Counted from the stretch's first letter, positions 16,392-25,623 are shown. The stretch: 64,000 nucleotides of DNA from Streptomyces griseus (GCF_001715295.1 NZ_MDKB01000001.1:925773-989772); one strand, 5' to 3'. Notes: a model not told the origin generated them from the sequence alone. Program-made: numbers and translations.

Positions 16392-17885
16392 GTGGGAGCA
16401 CACGTATCTCAGGGGCCCGGCGAGGGTGACGCGTACCTCATCGGGGTGCTGGTCAACGAGTTGTGCGCGCTGCCGTGCGTGCGCGATCCCGACCAGTGCA
16501 TCCACCTGGTGGCGCTCGTGGGATGGCACCTCGGCGTCGAGATCACCTACCTGCGCAGGACCCCACGCGTCGACATGCTGGCGCTCGTCATGGACGTGAT
16601 GAAACGCGAACGGGGCCTGGAGGCCCTGGTCCTCGCCGTCGGTGTCGTCGCCGGCCCGGAGGACTCCGCCCGGCTGGCCCGTCTGGTGGGCAGCGGTCTC
16701 CCCGGCGAAGAGGTGAGCGAGCCCGACCCCGAGTTCGACGACACCGCCGTCCAGGAGATCCGGCGACTGCTCGCCGAGGTGCGCGGCGGTCACGACTCCC
16801 GTCTCTACACGATCCTCAACCACGAGCTCGGGGTGGACGTCCCGCACGGGCAGTCGCCCGCCCAGCGCTTCGACTTCCTGTGCGGGGTCAGCGCCCAGGC
16901 CGACGGACTGCCCCCGGCCCTGGTGCTGGTCGAGGTCCTGGCCCTCGACCAGCAGCCGGCGCTGCGCGAGTCGCTCATGGAGTGGTCCGACCGGTGGGCC
17001 CTGGGTGCCGGCCCCGAGCTCGTACGGGCTCTCGAGGACCGCAGGCGCGCGCTCGCCGCCCTCCCGAGGAGCGACCCGGAGGTGCCACGCTGCCTGGTCG
17101 TGATGGTGGAGCCCGCCGACGACGGTTCGGCCGACATCTACGTACGCCATTGGGTCAACGCCGCACCCGGATACTGGGAACCGATGGCCGGAGACGTGGA
17201 GCGCACCACCCTGGACGCCCTGGCGGGGGCGGTGGAGCGGGCCATCGGCCGGGGTGCGTCACGCTGGGCGGATGTCTCCGAGACCGAGCACGACCCCACG
17301 GTCCAGGTCGAGTTCGTACTGCCCTTCTGCTACCTGAACCACGACATGGCCCGGCTCGAACTGGGTACGCGCACCCATGTCCCGATGCCCCTCGCACTTC
17401 GCTACCATGTCCACCTGCGGAGCCTCGAACGCATGAGGAGCCGCGACACCGAGGAGCTCGGGCGCTGGCGGGCCCGTTGGGCACAGCTCAGGAAGATCGG
17501 CGTGGCAGAGCCCCATCGCTGGCACGGGGAGCGTGGCGAACGGCTGGACCGATGGCGCGCCGACCTTGCCGCCAACCCCCGGCTGACCGCGGTCATACTC
17601 GATGTTCCCGCACTGCCCGACCGCGGTCTGGACGCGCTCATCATCGCCATCGAACAAGGAGTGGGCCTTGCGGCGTGGGACCGCAGAACCGACAGCCCCG
17701 ATCTCTCGGGTGAGGTGCTGACCCTGCTGCTCGCACATCCGCCGTCCCAACTCCCTTCAAAGGTAAGTCAGTTACGCAAGGAAGCCGAAGGGCTCGGGCG
17801 TGACAGTCTCTCCGTCGGCAAGCACATGGCCTTCTTCTGGGACGATCCGTACCGCCTGGTCGACTGTGAGGAGTTGACGGCATGA
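16392..17885 (+). CDS. VMAP-type conflict-system adaptor (EAD-like + VMAP-C)
   Basis: This is a 497-residue cytoplasmic protein. Residues about 8-105 form a small helical domain (VLVNELCALPCVRDP...RRTPRVDMLALVMDV...GLEALVLAV) that resembles the C-terminal domain of the caspase-like protein encoded at 24517. A second helical domain spans about 118-210 (LPPALVLVEVLAL). The C-terminal 260 residues resemble VMAP-C (PRCLVVMVEPADDGSADIYV...FVLPFCYLNHDMA...AFFWDDPYRLVDCEEL). In described VMAP-MoxR-vWA systems this protein bridges the NTPase core and effectors. The GTG start follows GGGGGAT. A TTA codon at 17772 (residue 461) implies bldA control. It overlaps the MoxR gene by four bases. Confidence 0.78.
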   Translation: MGAHVSQGPGEGDAYLIGVLVNELCALPCVRDPDQCIHLVALVGWHLGVEITYLRRTPRVDMLALVMDVMKRERGLEALVLAVGVVAGPEDSARLARLVGSGLPGEEVSEPDPEFDDTAVQEIRRLLAEVRGGHDSRLYTILNHELGVDVPHGQSPAQRFDFLCGVSAQADGLPPALVLVEVLALDQQPALRESLMEWSDRWALGAGPELVRALEDRRRALAALPRSDPEVPRCLVVMVEPADDGSADIYVRHWVNAAPGYWEPMAGDVERTTLDALAGAVERAIGRGASRWADVSETEHDPTVQVEFVLPFCYLNHDMARLELGTRTHVPMPLALRYHVHLRSLERMRSRDTEELGRWRARWAQLRKIGVAEPHRWHGERGERLDRWRADLAANPRLTAVILDVPALPDRGLDALIIAIEQGVGLAAWDRRTDSPDLSGEVLTLLLAHPPSQLPSKVSQLRKEAEGLGRDSLSVGKHMAFFWDDPYRLVDCEELTA

Positions 17886-18931
17886 CCGAGCAGGAATCGG
17901 CATCGCGCCCCGTCGCGCCGCCCTCCTGGAGGGTGTTCCACGCGACGGGCCGGCCGCCCGCCGGGGAGCCGCCGGTACTCCCGTCGCCGCCCCCGTGGAG
18001 AACCTTCTCCGGCAGTCCCGAGCAGCAACCCCCGCCCGACGACGCCCAGTCGGCGCTGCGCCGGCTCGGCGCCGTGCAGGGGGGCGCCCAACTGCGTGAC
18101 GAGGAGATCGACGCGGTCAACGCCGCGCTCCTGCTGCGCCGGCCCCTGCTGATCACCGGGCCCCCCGGTGTCGGGAAATCCACCCTGGCCTATCTGATCG
18201 CCCTGGAACTGGGCCTCGGCCGGGTCCTGCCCTGGAGCATCGTGAGCCGCACGACGCTGCGCGGCGGGCTCTACGAGTACGACGCCATCGGGCGGGCGCA
18301 GGCCATCGCCGCCTGGCGTGCGGGCGCGGGGAGCGGGACCGACGCGCGGGGCGACGCTCCGGAGCTCGGGGACTTCCTGACCCTCGGCCCGCTGGGAACG
18401 GCGCTGCTCGCCTACCGCAGGCCCCGCGTCCTGCTGGTCGACGAGCTGGACAAGAGCGACATCGACCTGCCCAACGACCTGCTCCACGTCCTGGAGAACG
18501 GCTGCTACGACATCCCCGAGCTGGTGCGCGCCGGTGAGGGCGACGTCTCGGTCTTCACCGACGACCCGCACGGCCGGGCCGTCATCGGCTCGGGCCGGGT
18601 CGAGTGCGCCGAGTTCCCCGTCGTCGTGATCACCAGCAACGGCGAGCGCGAGTTCCCGGCCGCCTTCCGCCGTCGCTGCCTGCCCCTGGAGATGCGGCCG
18701 CCCGGCCGGGAGCAGCTCGTGTCGATCGTCGTCAGCCATCTGCGGCAGCGTCCCGAGGGCATCGAGGAGATCGTCGACGACTTCGTCAGACGCCTGGACG
18801 GCGGCGGTACCCAGTCGGTGGACCAGCTGCTGAACGCCGTGCAACTCACCACGGCCCATGGATTCCGGGCCGACGGCGAGGGGCGTAATCTCATTGAGAT
18901 GCTCCTTCGCGACCTCTCGAAAGGCCGCTGA
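17882..18931 (+). CDS. MoxR-family AAA+ ATPase of the VMAP system
   Basis: This is a 349-residue AAA+ ATPase. Walker A is GPPGVGKS (near residue 95), Walker B LLVDELDK, sensor-1 ITSNGE and the arginine-finger region FRRRC. About 60 Pro-rich, probably disordered residues precede the ATPase domain. MoxR ATPases act as chaperones that remodel vWA-domain partners. The gene is translationally coupled on both sides: ATGA with the VMAP gene and TGATG with the vWA-STAND gene. The three thus form the ternary core of a VMAP conflict system. Confidence 0.9.
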   Translation: MTEQESASRPVAPPSWRVFHATGRPPAGEPPVLPSPPPWRTFSGSPEQQPPPDDAQSALRRLGAVQGGAQLRDEEIDAVNAALLLRRPLLITGPPGVGKSTLAYLIALELGLGRVLPWSIVSRTTLRGGLYEYDAIGRAQAIAAWRAGAGSGTDARGDAPELGDFLTLGPLGTALLAYRRPRVLLVDELDKSDIDLPNDLLHVLENGCYDIPELVRAGEGDVSVFTDDPHGRAVIGSGRVECAEFPVVVITSNGEREFPAAFRRRCLPLEMRPPGREQLVSIVVSHLRQRPEGIEEIVDDFVRRLDGGGTQSVDQLLNAVQLTTAHGFRADGEGRNLIEMLLRDLSKGR

Positions 18932-21900
18932 TGAACGGCTTGCCACGGGAACGCGCCCCGGACTCGACGGCAGCGTCGAGCGGTGCGGCGACCGGTCGCA
19001 CGGCGGACGGCACGAGCTGGCGGGACCTGGGGGACGCCGTCTGGCTCGCGGCGGCGTGGCGCCGGGCCGGCCGTTCCTCGCACGGCGGGACCGACCCCGC
19101 CGGGGGAGCGTTACCCGACGAGGGGCCGGAGCCGCTGCCCACCGACCTCCCGCTCCCGGCCGCCGACTCGTGGTCCCCGGAGACCGTGCCCGCCGGGAGC
19201 ACGCACACCCTGGACCCGCGCGACCTCGTGCTGCGCGCCGTCGAGGAGGCCAGGTCCGGTCGCCCGGAGGCCGTGCTCCCGCCGTCCCCGCGCCCCTCAC
19301 GGCACACCGTGCCGCTGCGGCTCGCCAGGGCACTGCGCGGGCTGGGCCGAAGCGTTCCCTCCCGCCACCAACGCCGCCTCGACGAGGAACGCACCGCCGA
19401 GCACGGGCTGAGTGACGGCCTGTGGATCCCGTACCTCGAACCGGTCCAGGAGCGGGCCTTCGACTTGATGCTCCTCGTGGACAGCGCGCCCACCATGCCC
19501 GTATGGGCGGACACCGTCAGCCGGTTGACGGACGAGGCGGTGCGCAGCGGTGCGTTCCGGGACGTCCGTACCGTCGATGTCGCCCTGCCCAGCGGCGCCG
19601 CCCCCGTCCTGCGCTGGCCGGGAAACCGGCACGCCCACCCCGCCGAGCTCCTCGACGGCCGGGGGGCCCGGCTGTTCCTCGTCGTCACCGACGGGCTTGC
19701 GCCCGGCTGGGCGGACCGCGGGGCCGACGAACTGCTGGGGAGGCTCTCGGCCGCCGGCCCCACGGCCCTCGTCCATCTGCTGCCCCCGTACCTGCGCCAC
19801 CGGTCCTCCGTGTACCCCTTCCGGGCACAGCTGGACGCCGGCGGCTTCGGCGCCCTCAACCGGCACTTCCTGTGCCACTCCCTGCACGGGGTACCCGAGG
19901 GCGGCCGCGCGCTCACCGGTTCGGGTGACGGTTCCGTGGCCGTCCCGGTGCTCAGCCTGCGCCCCGGCTCCTTCCGGGCCTGGGCCGATCTGGTCACGGG
20001 TGAGCGCGGGGTGCGCCGGGCGCTGCCGGTCGTCCTCGCCGGGGCGATGGCCAAGGGAGTGTCCACGCCGGGACTGCGCACCCCCCGGATCGACGGGCCC
20101 CGCGCGGCCGCGGACGCCGTGCGCAGGTTCGTCGCCCTGGCCAGCCCGCTCGCACGTCAGCTGGCCGTGCTGCTCGCCGTGGCGCCGATGCGGTTCGACG
20201 TCATCCAGGAGCTGCGCGACCGCGCCTTCCCCGAGTCGGGCCCCGACCATCTCGCCGAGATCATGATGGGCGGGCTCATCGACTGGGAGCGCGACGGCGA
20301 CGGAGGCCCGGACTTCGCGGACGGGGTACGCGAAGCGCTGCTGGCCACCAGCAACCGCACCCAACTCGCCCGTGCGGTGGGCCTGCTGGCGGAGTCACGG
20401 ACCGGCCGCACCCAGGGCATCCGGCTGCGCGCCGCGCTGCGCGACCCGGCGCGCGCCGCCCTGCCGGACCGGGCGGGCGGCCAGGCCTGGCTGCGCATAG
20501 AACTCGCCGTGCTGCGCGCCCTGGGCGGGCAGCCGTACCGGGCCAGGGCGGCACGTCTGAACACCGTCCTGCTGCACGGCGCGGGTTCGGCGGCAACGGG
20601 GACCAGAGATGATAAAGAGGCATTTGACGTGAATGAGAATGCCGCCGCTCTCCGGTCGCATCCGGCCGTTTCCACAGGAGGATCCGTGTCGTCCACGACA
20701 CCCGCAGAAGTTGACCAGGATGCCCGGAGGGCCGACCAGAGCATGGAAGTCACCGCACCGGAGCTACGCTTCGTCCGCACCGGCCAGCCGAAGATCATGG
20801 GGAACGTCCCACCGAAGAACCCCAACTTCACGGGGCGGGAAAGCCTTCTGGCGGCGGTGGAACGGCAGTTGCGTGAGGACGAGACCACGGCCGTCCTGCC
20901 GCACGCGCTGCACGGCATGGGCGGGGTCGGTAAGTCGCAGATCGCGGTGGAGTACGTCTACCGCCACAGCGGCGAGTTCAACGTCATCTGGTGGATCCCC
21001 GCGGAGCAGGAGAACCTGATCCTCGGAGCCCTCGCCGACCTGGCCCGCAGCCTAGGCCTGGAGGTCGGCCCGCAGGCCAACGCCGCCGTCCCGGCCGTCC
21101 GCGAGGCACTGCGCACCGGAAAGCCCTTCGACAACTGGCTCCTGGTCTTCGACAACGCCGAGGACATCGAGGCCGTCCGCTCCTACTTCCCCAACGGCGG
21201 CCCCGGGAAGATCATCGTCACCTCGCGCAACCGCGAGTGGGAACGCGTCGCCACCCCCCTCAGTGTCGACGTCTTCGACCGCGACGAGAGCATCGCGCTC
21301 CTGCAGCGCCGCGCCCGCGGCCTCAGCACCGCGGACGCCGACCGCCTCGCCGCCGCGCTCGGCGACCTGCCGCTCGCCGTCGAGCAGGCGGGTGCCTGGC
21401 ACGCCGCGACCGGGATGCCCGTGGACGAGTACCTGGGCCTGCTGGAGGAGCGGCGGCCCGAGATCCTCGAACTCGACCCGTCCCCCGACTACCCGCTCCC
21501 GGTCGCCGCGGTCTGGGACATCTCACTGAGCCGCCTCTCGCAGGACAACCCCGCCGCACGCCAGCTCCTGGAGATCTGCGCCTGCATGGCGCCGGAACCC
21601 ATTCCGCTCAGCCTCTTCCGGGGCGGCCGCAACGTCGAGATCACCCCCGAACTCGACCCGGTCCTGCGCGACCCGCTGCTGCTCGCCCGCGCCACCCGCG
21701 ACCTCAGCAAGCTGTCCCTGGTCAGGCTGGACCACAAGACCGGCACCCTGCAGATGCACCGGCTCATGCAGAACGTCATCGTCGCCAGGATGGACCCCGA
21801 GGAACGGGCCAGGATGACACGGGCGGCCCACCTGCTGCTCACGACGGCCAAGCCCGGCGCACCCGCCTCCCCGGACCAGTGGCCCGCCTACCAGGCGATC

Positions 21901-23265
21901 CTGCCTCATGTGATCGCCTCCAAGGCGGTCGAGAGCTCCGACGCCTGGGTCCGGGACCTCGTCTACGACATGGTCATGTTCCTGTACTACTGGGGGGCGC
22001 ACGAGTCGGGCGCGGCCCAGGCCCGGCTGGCGTGGGCAGCCTGGCGTGCCCAGTCCGGGGACGAGGACCTGCACGTCATCAGGATCACCAAGCTTCTCGG
22101 CTTCTACCTGAGGCTGCTCGGCCGCCCCGCCGAGGCGGTCGAGCACAACGAGCGGGCTCTGGCGATCTCGCGGGGTGCGCAGATCCCCGACGAGGAACTC
22201 ATCGACTCCATGTGGCAGATGGCCGGCGCCCTGCGGTACCAGGGCGAGTTCCGGCAGGCCAGCGATCTGGCGGAGGAGGCCTACGCGCGCGCGAGTGACC
22301 TGTTCGGTCCGGACGACCCCACCACGCTGAGCGCCGCGCACGACTACTGCGTGACGCTGAGGCTGAACGGCCGGTTCGCCACGGCGCGGGAGATCGACGA
22401 GGAGACGGCACGGCAGCGCGAACTCCTGTACGGCCCCGCGAGCGGACTCACCCTCAACACGCTCAGCGGACTGGCCATCGACATCCGTGAGGCGGGTGAC
22501 TACGTCGGCGCGCGTGCGCTGCAGGAGTCGAACTACCTCACCTACGTCACCCATTTCGGCGAGACCAACGCCTCCACCATCCGGGCCGCGCTGAACCTCG
22601 CCGTCTGCCGTCGCCGGGCGGGTGTGACCGAGGGGGGCGCCGCTCTGGCCGAGCAGACACTCGAACGCTTCACCACTCGCTACGGCCTCAACAACACGGA
22701 CGCCCTCGGCGCCGCGGTCCACACGATGGTCGAGCGCCGACTGAACGGCGACCTCGCGGGGTCCAGGGAACTCGGTGAGCAGACGCTGACCGCGTACCGG
22801 AAGGTGCTCGGCGACCGCCACCAGTACACACAGTTCGCCAAGGTGAACCTGGCGGCGACGATGCGGGCCCAGGGCGACATCGACGGGGCCGAGAGCCTGG
22901 ACACCGGAGCCCTTGCGGACCTGGGTGGCACCCTGGGCGAAACCCATGTCGCCACCCTGACCGCAGCCATGTGCCGGGCCAACGACCACTACGCCCGGCT
23001 GGACTTCACCCGGGCCAGGAACGCCGATACCGCGGTCCTCGCGAAGCTGTCCGAGACCGCGGGTGCCGACCATCCCCTGACCCTCGCGTGCACCGCCAAC
23101 CTCTCGCTGGACCAGCGCGGTCTCGGCGAGTCGGCGGAGGCCGACCGGCTCAACACCCTCGCGGTGGACGGCCTTGCGCGGGTGATCGGGGACAGCCACC
23201 CGTGGCACACCGCGGCCAGATTGCACCAGCGCATCGAGTGCGACATCACGCCGCTGCCGATGTGA
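18931..23265 (+). CDS. vWA-like / NB-ARC / TPR fusion protein (FxsT-like STAND NTPase)
   Basis: This is a 1444-residue multidomain protein. The N-terminal about 550 residues resemble the SAV_2336-type region with a vWA fold; the MIDAS-like strand LLVDSAPTM starts at D184 and LVVTDG follows. A low-complexity junction (about 555-610) leads to an NB-ARC STAND ATPase with P-loop GMGGVGKS (residues 662-669), Walker B LLVFDNAED and LGDLPLA. Tetratricopeptide repeats run from about residue 1010 to the end. The C-terminal two thirds match proteins annotated as the TPR component of FxSxx-COOH RiPP systems. A TTA codon (19111) specifies residue 61. An in-frame internal ribosome site may yield a shorter NB-ARC-TPR product. 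It probably senses a signal and, with MoxR and VMAP, licenses the effectors. Confidence 0.85.
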   Translation: MNGLPRERAPDSTAASSGAATGRTADGTSWRDLGDAVWLAAAWRRAGRSSHGGTDPAGGALPDEGPEPLPTDLPLPAADSWSPETVPAGSTHTLDPRDLVLRAVEEARSGRPEAVLPPSPRPSRHTVPLRLARALRGLGRSVPSRHQRRLDEERTAEHGLSDGLWIPYLEPVQERAFDLMLLVDSAPTMPVWADTVSRLTDEAVRSGAFRDVRTVDVALPSGAAPVLRWPGNRHAHPAELLDGRGARLFLVVTDGLAPGWADRGADELLGRLSAAGPTALVHLLPPYLRHRSSVYPFRAQLDAGGFGALNRHFLCHSLHGVPEGGRALTGSGDGSVAVPVLSLRPGSFRAWADLVTGERGVRRALPVVLAGAMAKGVSTPGLRTPRIDGPRAAADAVRRFVALASPLARQLAVLLAVAPMRFDVIQELRDRAFPESGPDHLAEIMMGGLIDWERDGDGGPDFADGVREALLATSNRTQLARAVGLLAESRTGRTQGIRLRAALRDPARAALPDRAGGQAWLRIELAVLRALGGQPYRARAARLNTVLLHGAGSAATGTRDDKEAFDVNENAAALRSHPAVSTGGSVSSTTPAEVDQDARRADQSMEVTAPELRFVRTGQPKIMGNVPPKNPNFTGRESLLAAVERQLREDETTAVLPHALHGMGGVGKSQIAVEYVYRHSGEFNVIWWIPAEQENLILGALADLARSLGLEVGPQANAAVPAVREALRTGKPFDNWLLVFDNAEDIEAVRSYFPNGGPGKIIVTSRNREWERVATPLSVDVFDRDESIALLQRRARGLSTADADRLAAALGDLPLAVEQAGAWHAATGMPVDEYLGLLEERRPEILELDPSPDYPLPVAAVWDISLSRLSQDNPAARQLLEICACMAPEPIPLSLFRGGRNVEITPELDPVLRDPLLLARATRDLSKLSLVRLDHKTGTLQMHRLMQNVIVARMDPEERARMTRAAHLLLTTAKPGAPASPDQWPAYQAILPHVIASKAVESSDAWVRDLVYDMVMFLYYWGAHESGAAQARLAWAAWRAQSGDEDLHVIRITKLLGFYLRLLGRPAEAVEHNERALAISRGAQIPDEELIDSMWQMAGALRYQGEFRQASDLAEEAYARASDLFGPDDPTTLSAAHDYCVTLRLNGRFATAREIDEETARQRELLYGPASGLTLNTLSGLAIDIREAGDYVGARALQESNYLTYVTHFGETNASTIRAALNLAVCRRRAGVTEGGAALAEQTLERFTTRYGLNNTDALGAAVHTMVERRLNGDLAGSRELGEQTLTAYRKVLGDRHQYTQFAKVNLAATMRAQGDIDGAESLDTGALADLGGTLGETHVATLTAAMCRANDHYARLDFTRARNADTAVLAKLSETAGADHPLTLACTANLSLDQRGLGESAEADRLNTLAVDGLARVIGDSHPWHTAARLHQRIECDITPLPM
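20676..20688 (+). promoter_or_regulatory. Internal in-frame Shine-Dalgarno and GTG start
   Basis: AGGAGG at 20676-20681 is followed after four bases by GTG at 20686-20688, exactly in frame with the vWA-NB-ARC-TPR gene (codon 586). It lies in a locally AT-richer linker between the vWA-like and NB-ARC parts. It could start an 859-residue NB-ARC-TPR protein, or mark the former start of a gene now fused. Such a perfect site is rare inside coding sequence. Confidence 0.5.
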
Positions 23266-23284
23266 CACGGCGGGGAACGGACAA

Positions 23285-23329
23285 CCGCCGGCCGGCCCAC
23301 CGCACGCGCGCGGTGGGCCCGGCCGGCGG
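23285..23329 (+). terminator. Long GC-rich hairpin between STAND and hydrolase genes
   Basis: Bases 23285-23303 pair with 23310-23329 over 19 base pairs with one bulged C (23318) and a six-base loop. It starts 20 bases after the STAND stop and ends 24 bases before the hydrolase ATG. No U-tract follows. It may be a terminator or a processing/attenuation element that lowers effector expression relative to the core. Confidence 0.7.
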
Positions 23330-23353
23330 CAACGAGCCGACGGGGGCGCACAC

Positions 23354-24520
23354 ATGACCACGGTGGTCTTCACTCATGGCACGGGTGTGCGTGAACCACA
23401 CCTCACCACGCTGCTCACGCAGGTCGCTTCGGGCCTGACGGCGACGGCGCCGCACGCGCGCCTGCTCGCCTACCGGTGGGGCGAGCGGTACGGTGCCGCG
23501 CTGGCCGCCGACGGCGTCAGCATCCCCGCACCACCCAGCTCAGGAACAGGCCGGGACGCCGCGGAGCCCGGGGAACGGGACGAGGCGCAGGAGTGGGCCC
23601 GGCTCTACGAGGACCCGTGGGCCGAACTGGCGGCGGCGGCCGCCGGAGCGGCCGGCCGCGTCACGCCGCCCGGAGCCGCCTTCCCGGACGAACGCCCGCG
23701 AGCCCTCCTCCTCGGCCTCGCCGCTCAGGACGAGCCCGGGGCCGGGCCGCTCGCCCCCGGGCTGCGCAAGGCCGCGGCCCGGCTCGCGCGCACCCCTCTC
23801 CTCGGTCCAGCCGCCGACGCGCTCGACCGCGAGACCCTGGCCTGGGTGCTGGCCCGGGCGGTGATCGCCGAGGCCACCGCCGACGCCCTCGACGCGGACA
23901 GCCCCGTGCAGGGCGGAGGCGACGCCCGGGACGCCGCCGTGGCGGTGGTCGCGGAACGCCTGGGCGCCGCCCCCGCCGGCACCGGCCGCGGGCCTCTGCT
24001 CCGCCTGGCCGGCCGGCCGCTCGTGCGTCTCGGCTCCCGCTACGCGGTGCGGCGGCGCCGCGCCCTCACCGACGCGGCACACCCGGCCGCCGGTGACATC
24101 CTCAAGTACCTGGCCCGCGGCGAGGACGTCCGCCGAGGCCTGCGCGCGTTCCTCGCCCCCCTGGAACCGCCCGTCGTCCTGCTCGGCCACAGCCTCGGCG
24201 GGATCATCTGCCTCGACACCCTCATATCCGGCCCCCTGCCCGGCGTCGAGCTGCTGGTCACCGTCGGCTCGCAGGGGCCCTTCCTGTACGAGACGGGCGC
24301 TCTGCCCTCCCTGGTCCACCCGGACCCGCTGCCCGGGCACGTCCCTCCGTGGCTGAATCTCTACGACCGCCGTGACCTTCTCGGATATGCGGCGGCGCCC
24401 CTCTTCCCCGGCCGAGCCCATGACGTCGCCACCGACAGCCGGCAGCCGTTCCCCGTCGCGCACAGCGCCTACTGGAGCGACCCGGCCGTCTTCCGGGCCA
24501 TCGGGGAGCGACTGCCGTGA
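23354..24520 (+). CDS. Alpha/beta-hydrolase (lipase/esterase-like), conflict-locus component
   Basis: This 388-residue cytoplasmic hydrolase begins with the first strand and oxyanion loop 'TVVFTHGTGVRE'. It carries a nucleophile elbow GHSLGG (Ser near residue 279) followed by 'LLVTVGSQGP'. A C-terminal His in 'FPVAHSAYW' may complete the triad. The middle (residues about 60-220) is Ala/Arg-rich and may form a cap. The ribosome site is weak, so it may be expressed at lower level than the core genes. It is coupled by a GTGA overlap to the caspase-like gene. In conflict systems such hydrolases can be membrane-attacking effectors, which is inference from context here. Confidence 0.8.
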   Translation: MTTVVFTHGTGVREPHLTTLLTQVASGLTATAPHARLLAYRWGERYGAALAADGVSIPAPPSSGTGRDAAEPGERDEAQEWARLYEDPWAELAAAAAGAAGRVTPPGAAFPDERPRALLLGLAAQDEPGAGPLAPGLRKAAARLARTPLLGPAADALDRETLAWVLARAVIAEATADALDADSPVQGGGDARDAAVAVVAERLGAAPAGTGRGPLLRLAGRPLVRLGSRYAVRRRRALTDAAHPAAGDILKYLARGEDVRRGLRAFLAPLEPPVVLLGHSLGGIICLDTLISGPLPGVELLVTVGSQGPFLYETGALPSLVHPDPLPGHVPPWLNLYDRRDLLGYAAAPLFPGRAHDVATDSRQPFPVAHSAYWSDPAVFRAIGERLP

Positions 24521-25623
24521 ACCGCGCACCGGTCCGGCCGGACCGCGTCGCCGCCCTGGTCGTCGGCATCGAACGGTACGCCGCCGGACCCGACTGGGAC
24601 CTCCCGGGACCGGCCCGGGACGCGCTGCGGTTCCGCGACTGGCTGCTGGCCCGCGGCGTTCCCGGCCCCAGTATCCAGTTGCACCTCGCCCCGCTCCCCG
24701 GGGCCGAGCCCGACGTCCCCTACCTGCCGGCCGACCACGCCTCCCTGCGGCGCGCCCTCGTCACCGACCTCCCGGCCCTGGGCGGGGACGCCCTGTGGGT
24801 GTGGTGGGGCGGCCACGGCGTGCTGGACCGGGAGGAACACCTGCGGCTCTACAGCGCCGACGCCACCGTGACCGACCGGCGCAACATCGACGTGGAGTCG
24901 GCCCGTGACGCCTACCGGAGCGACGCCGTCCCGGACTTCGGCCGGCAGATGTGGATGATCGACGCGTGCCGGACCTTCGACGAACGGCACCACTTCCCGC
25001 AGACCCTGCCCCACGAGCGGTTCGCCACCGGTGCGCGGGTCGAGGGGCACGAACAGGTCCTGATGTTCGCCGCAGGCCGCGGGCAACGGGCGGCCAACGA
25101 TCCGGAGCGCCGGCTCGGCGTGTTCTCGGACATCGTCCTGAGCGAGCTTCCGCCCGACCCGATGCCCGACCCCGCCGCCCTCTTCGCGGCCGTGGAGGCG
25201 AGGATGAGCGCGCTGCCCGCCTCCGGGCACGCCCCGCAACTCCCCACCGTCTTCATGGAGAGACCGGGATGGGCCCGCAACATCACCCCACCACCGCCTC
25301 CCCCACCTGCCCCACGCCCTCCGGCGGCCGGCCGGGCCCTCGCCCGGCTCATCGACGCCCTTCTGGCGTACGCCCTGATGAACGACCGCGACGAACGGCA
25401 GGCGCTGGTGAACGAGTTGCCGGCCTCCGCCGTCGCACGGATGCCGCGGCACACGATGCCGCGGACCGACGTCGTCGGGATCGTCCGGACACTGCGGGCA
25501 CGGCCCGGCGGCCTGTGGGAGCTGTACGACGCCGTGACCCTGCTCGACGACGACCCGGGCCGGGCCGCCGAACTCAAAGCCGCCGTAGAGGACTTCGTCA
25601 CAGACCCCGGACCGGGGAGGTGA
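24517..25623 (+). CDS. Caspase-like protease effector with C-terminal EAD
   Basis: This is a 368-residue protein. Residues about 8-245 form a caspase/peptidase C14-like domain: 'RVAALVVGIERYA' at the start, the catalytic His100 in 'WWGGHGVLD' and Cys151 in 'MIDACRTF'. A run of prolines (about 252-268) acts as linker to a C-terminal helical domain of about 100 residues (ARLIDALLAYALMNDRDERQ...RPGGLWELYDAV). That domain resembles an effector-associated domain and the N-terminus of the VMAP protein in this locus. Homotypic docking of the two domains would recruit the protease to the NTPase core. The GTG start overlaps the hydrolase stop. Confidence 0.87.
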   Translation: MNRAPVRPDRVAALVVGIERYAAGPDWDLPGPARDALRFRDWLLARGVPGPSIQLHLAPLPGAEPDVPYLPADHASLRRALVTDLPALGGDALWVWWGGHGVLDREEHLRLYSADATVTDRRNIDVESARDAYRSDAVPDFGRQMWMIDACRTFDERHHFPQTLPHERFATGARVEGHEQVLMFAAGRGQRAANDPERRLGVFSDIVLSELPPDPMPDPAALFAAVEARMSALPASGHAPQLPTVFMERPGWARNITPPPPPPPAPRPPAAGRALARLIDALLAYALMNDRDERQALVNELPASAVARMPRHTMPRTDVVGIVRTLRARPGGLWELYDAVTLLDDDPGRAAELKAAVEDFVTDPGPGR

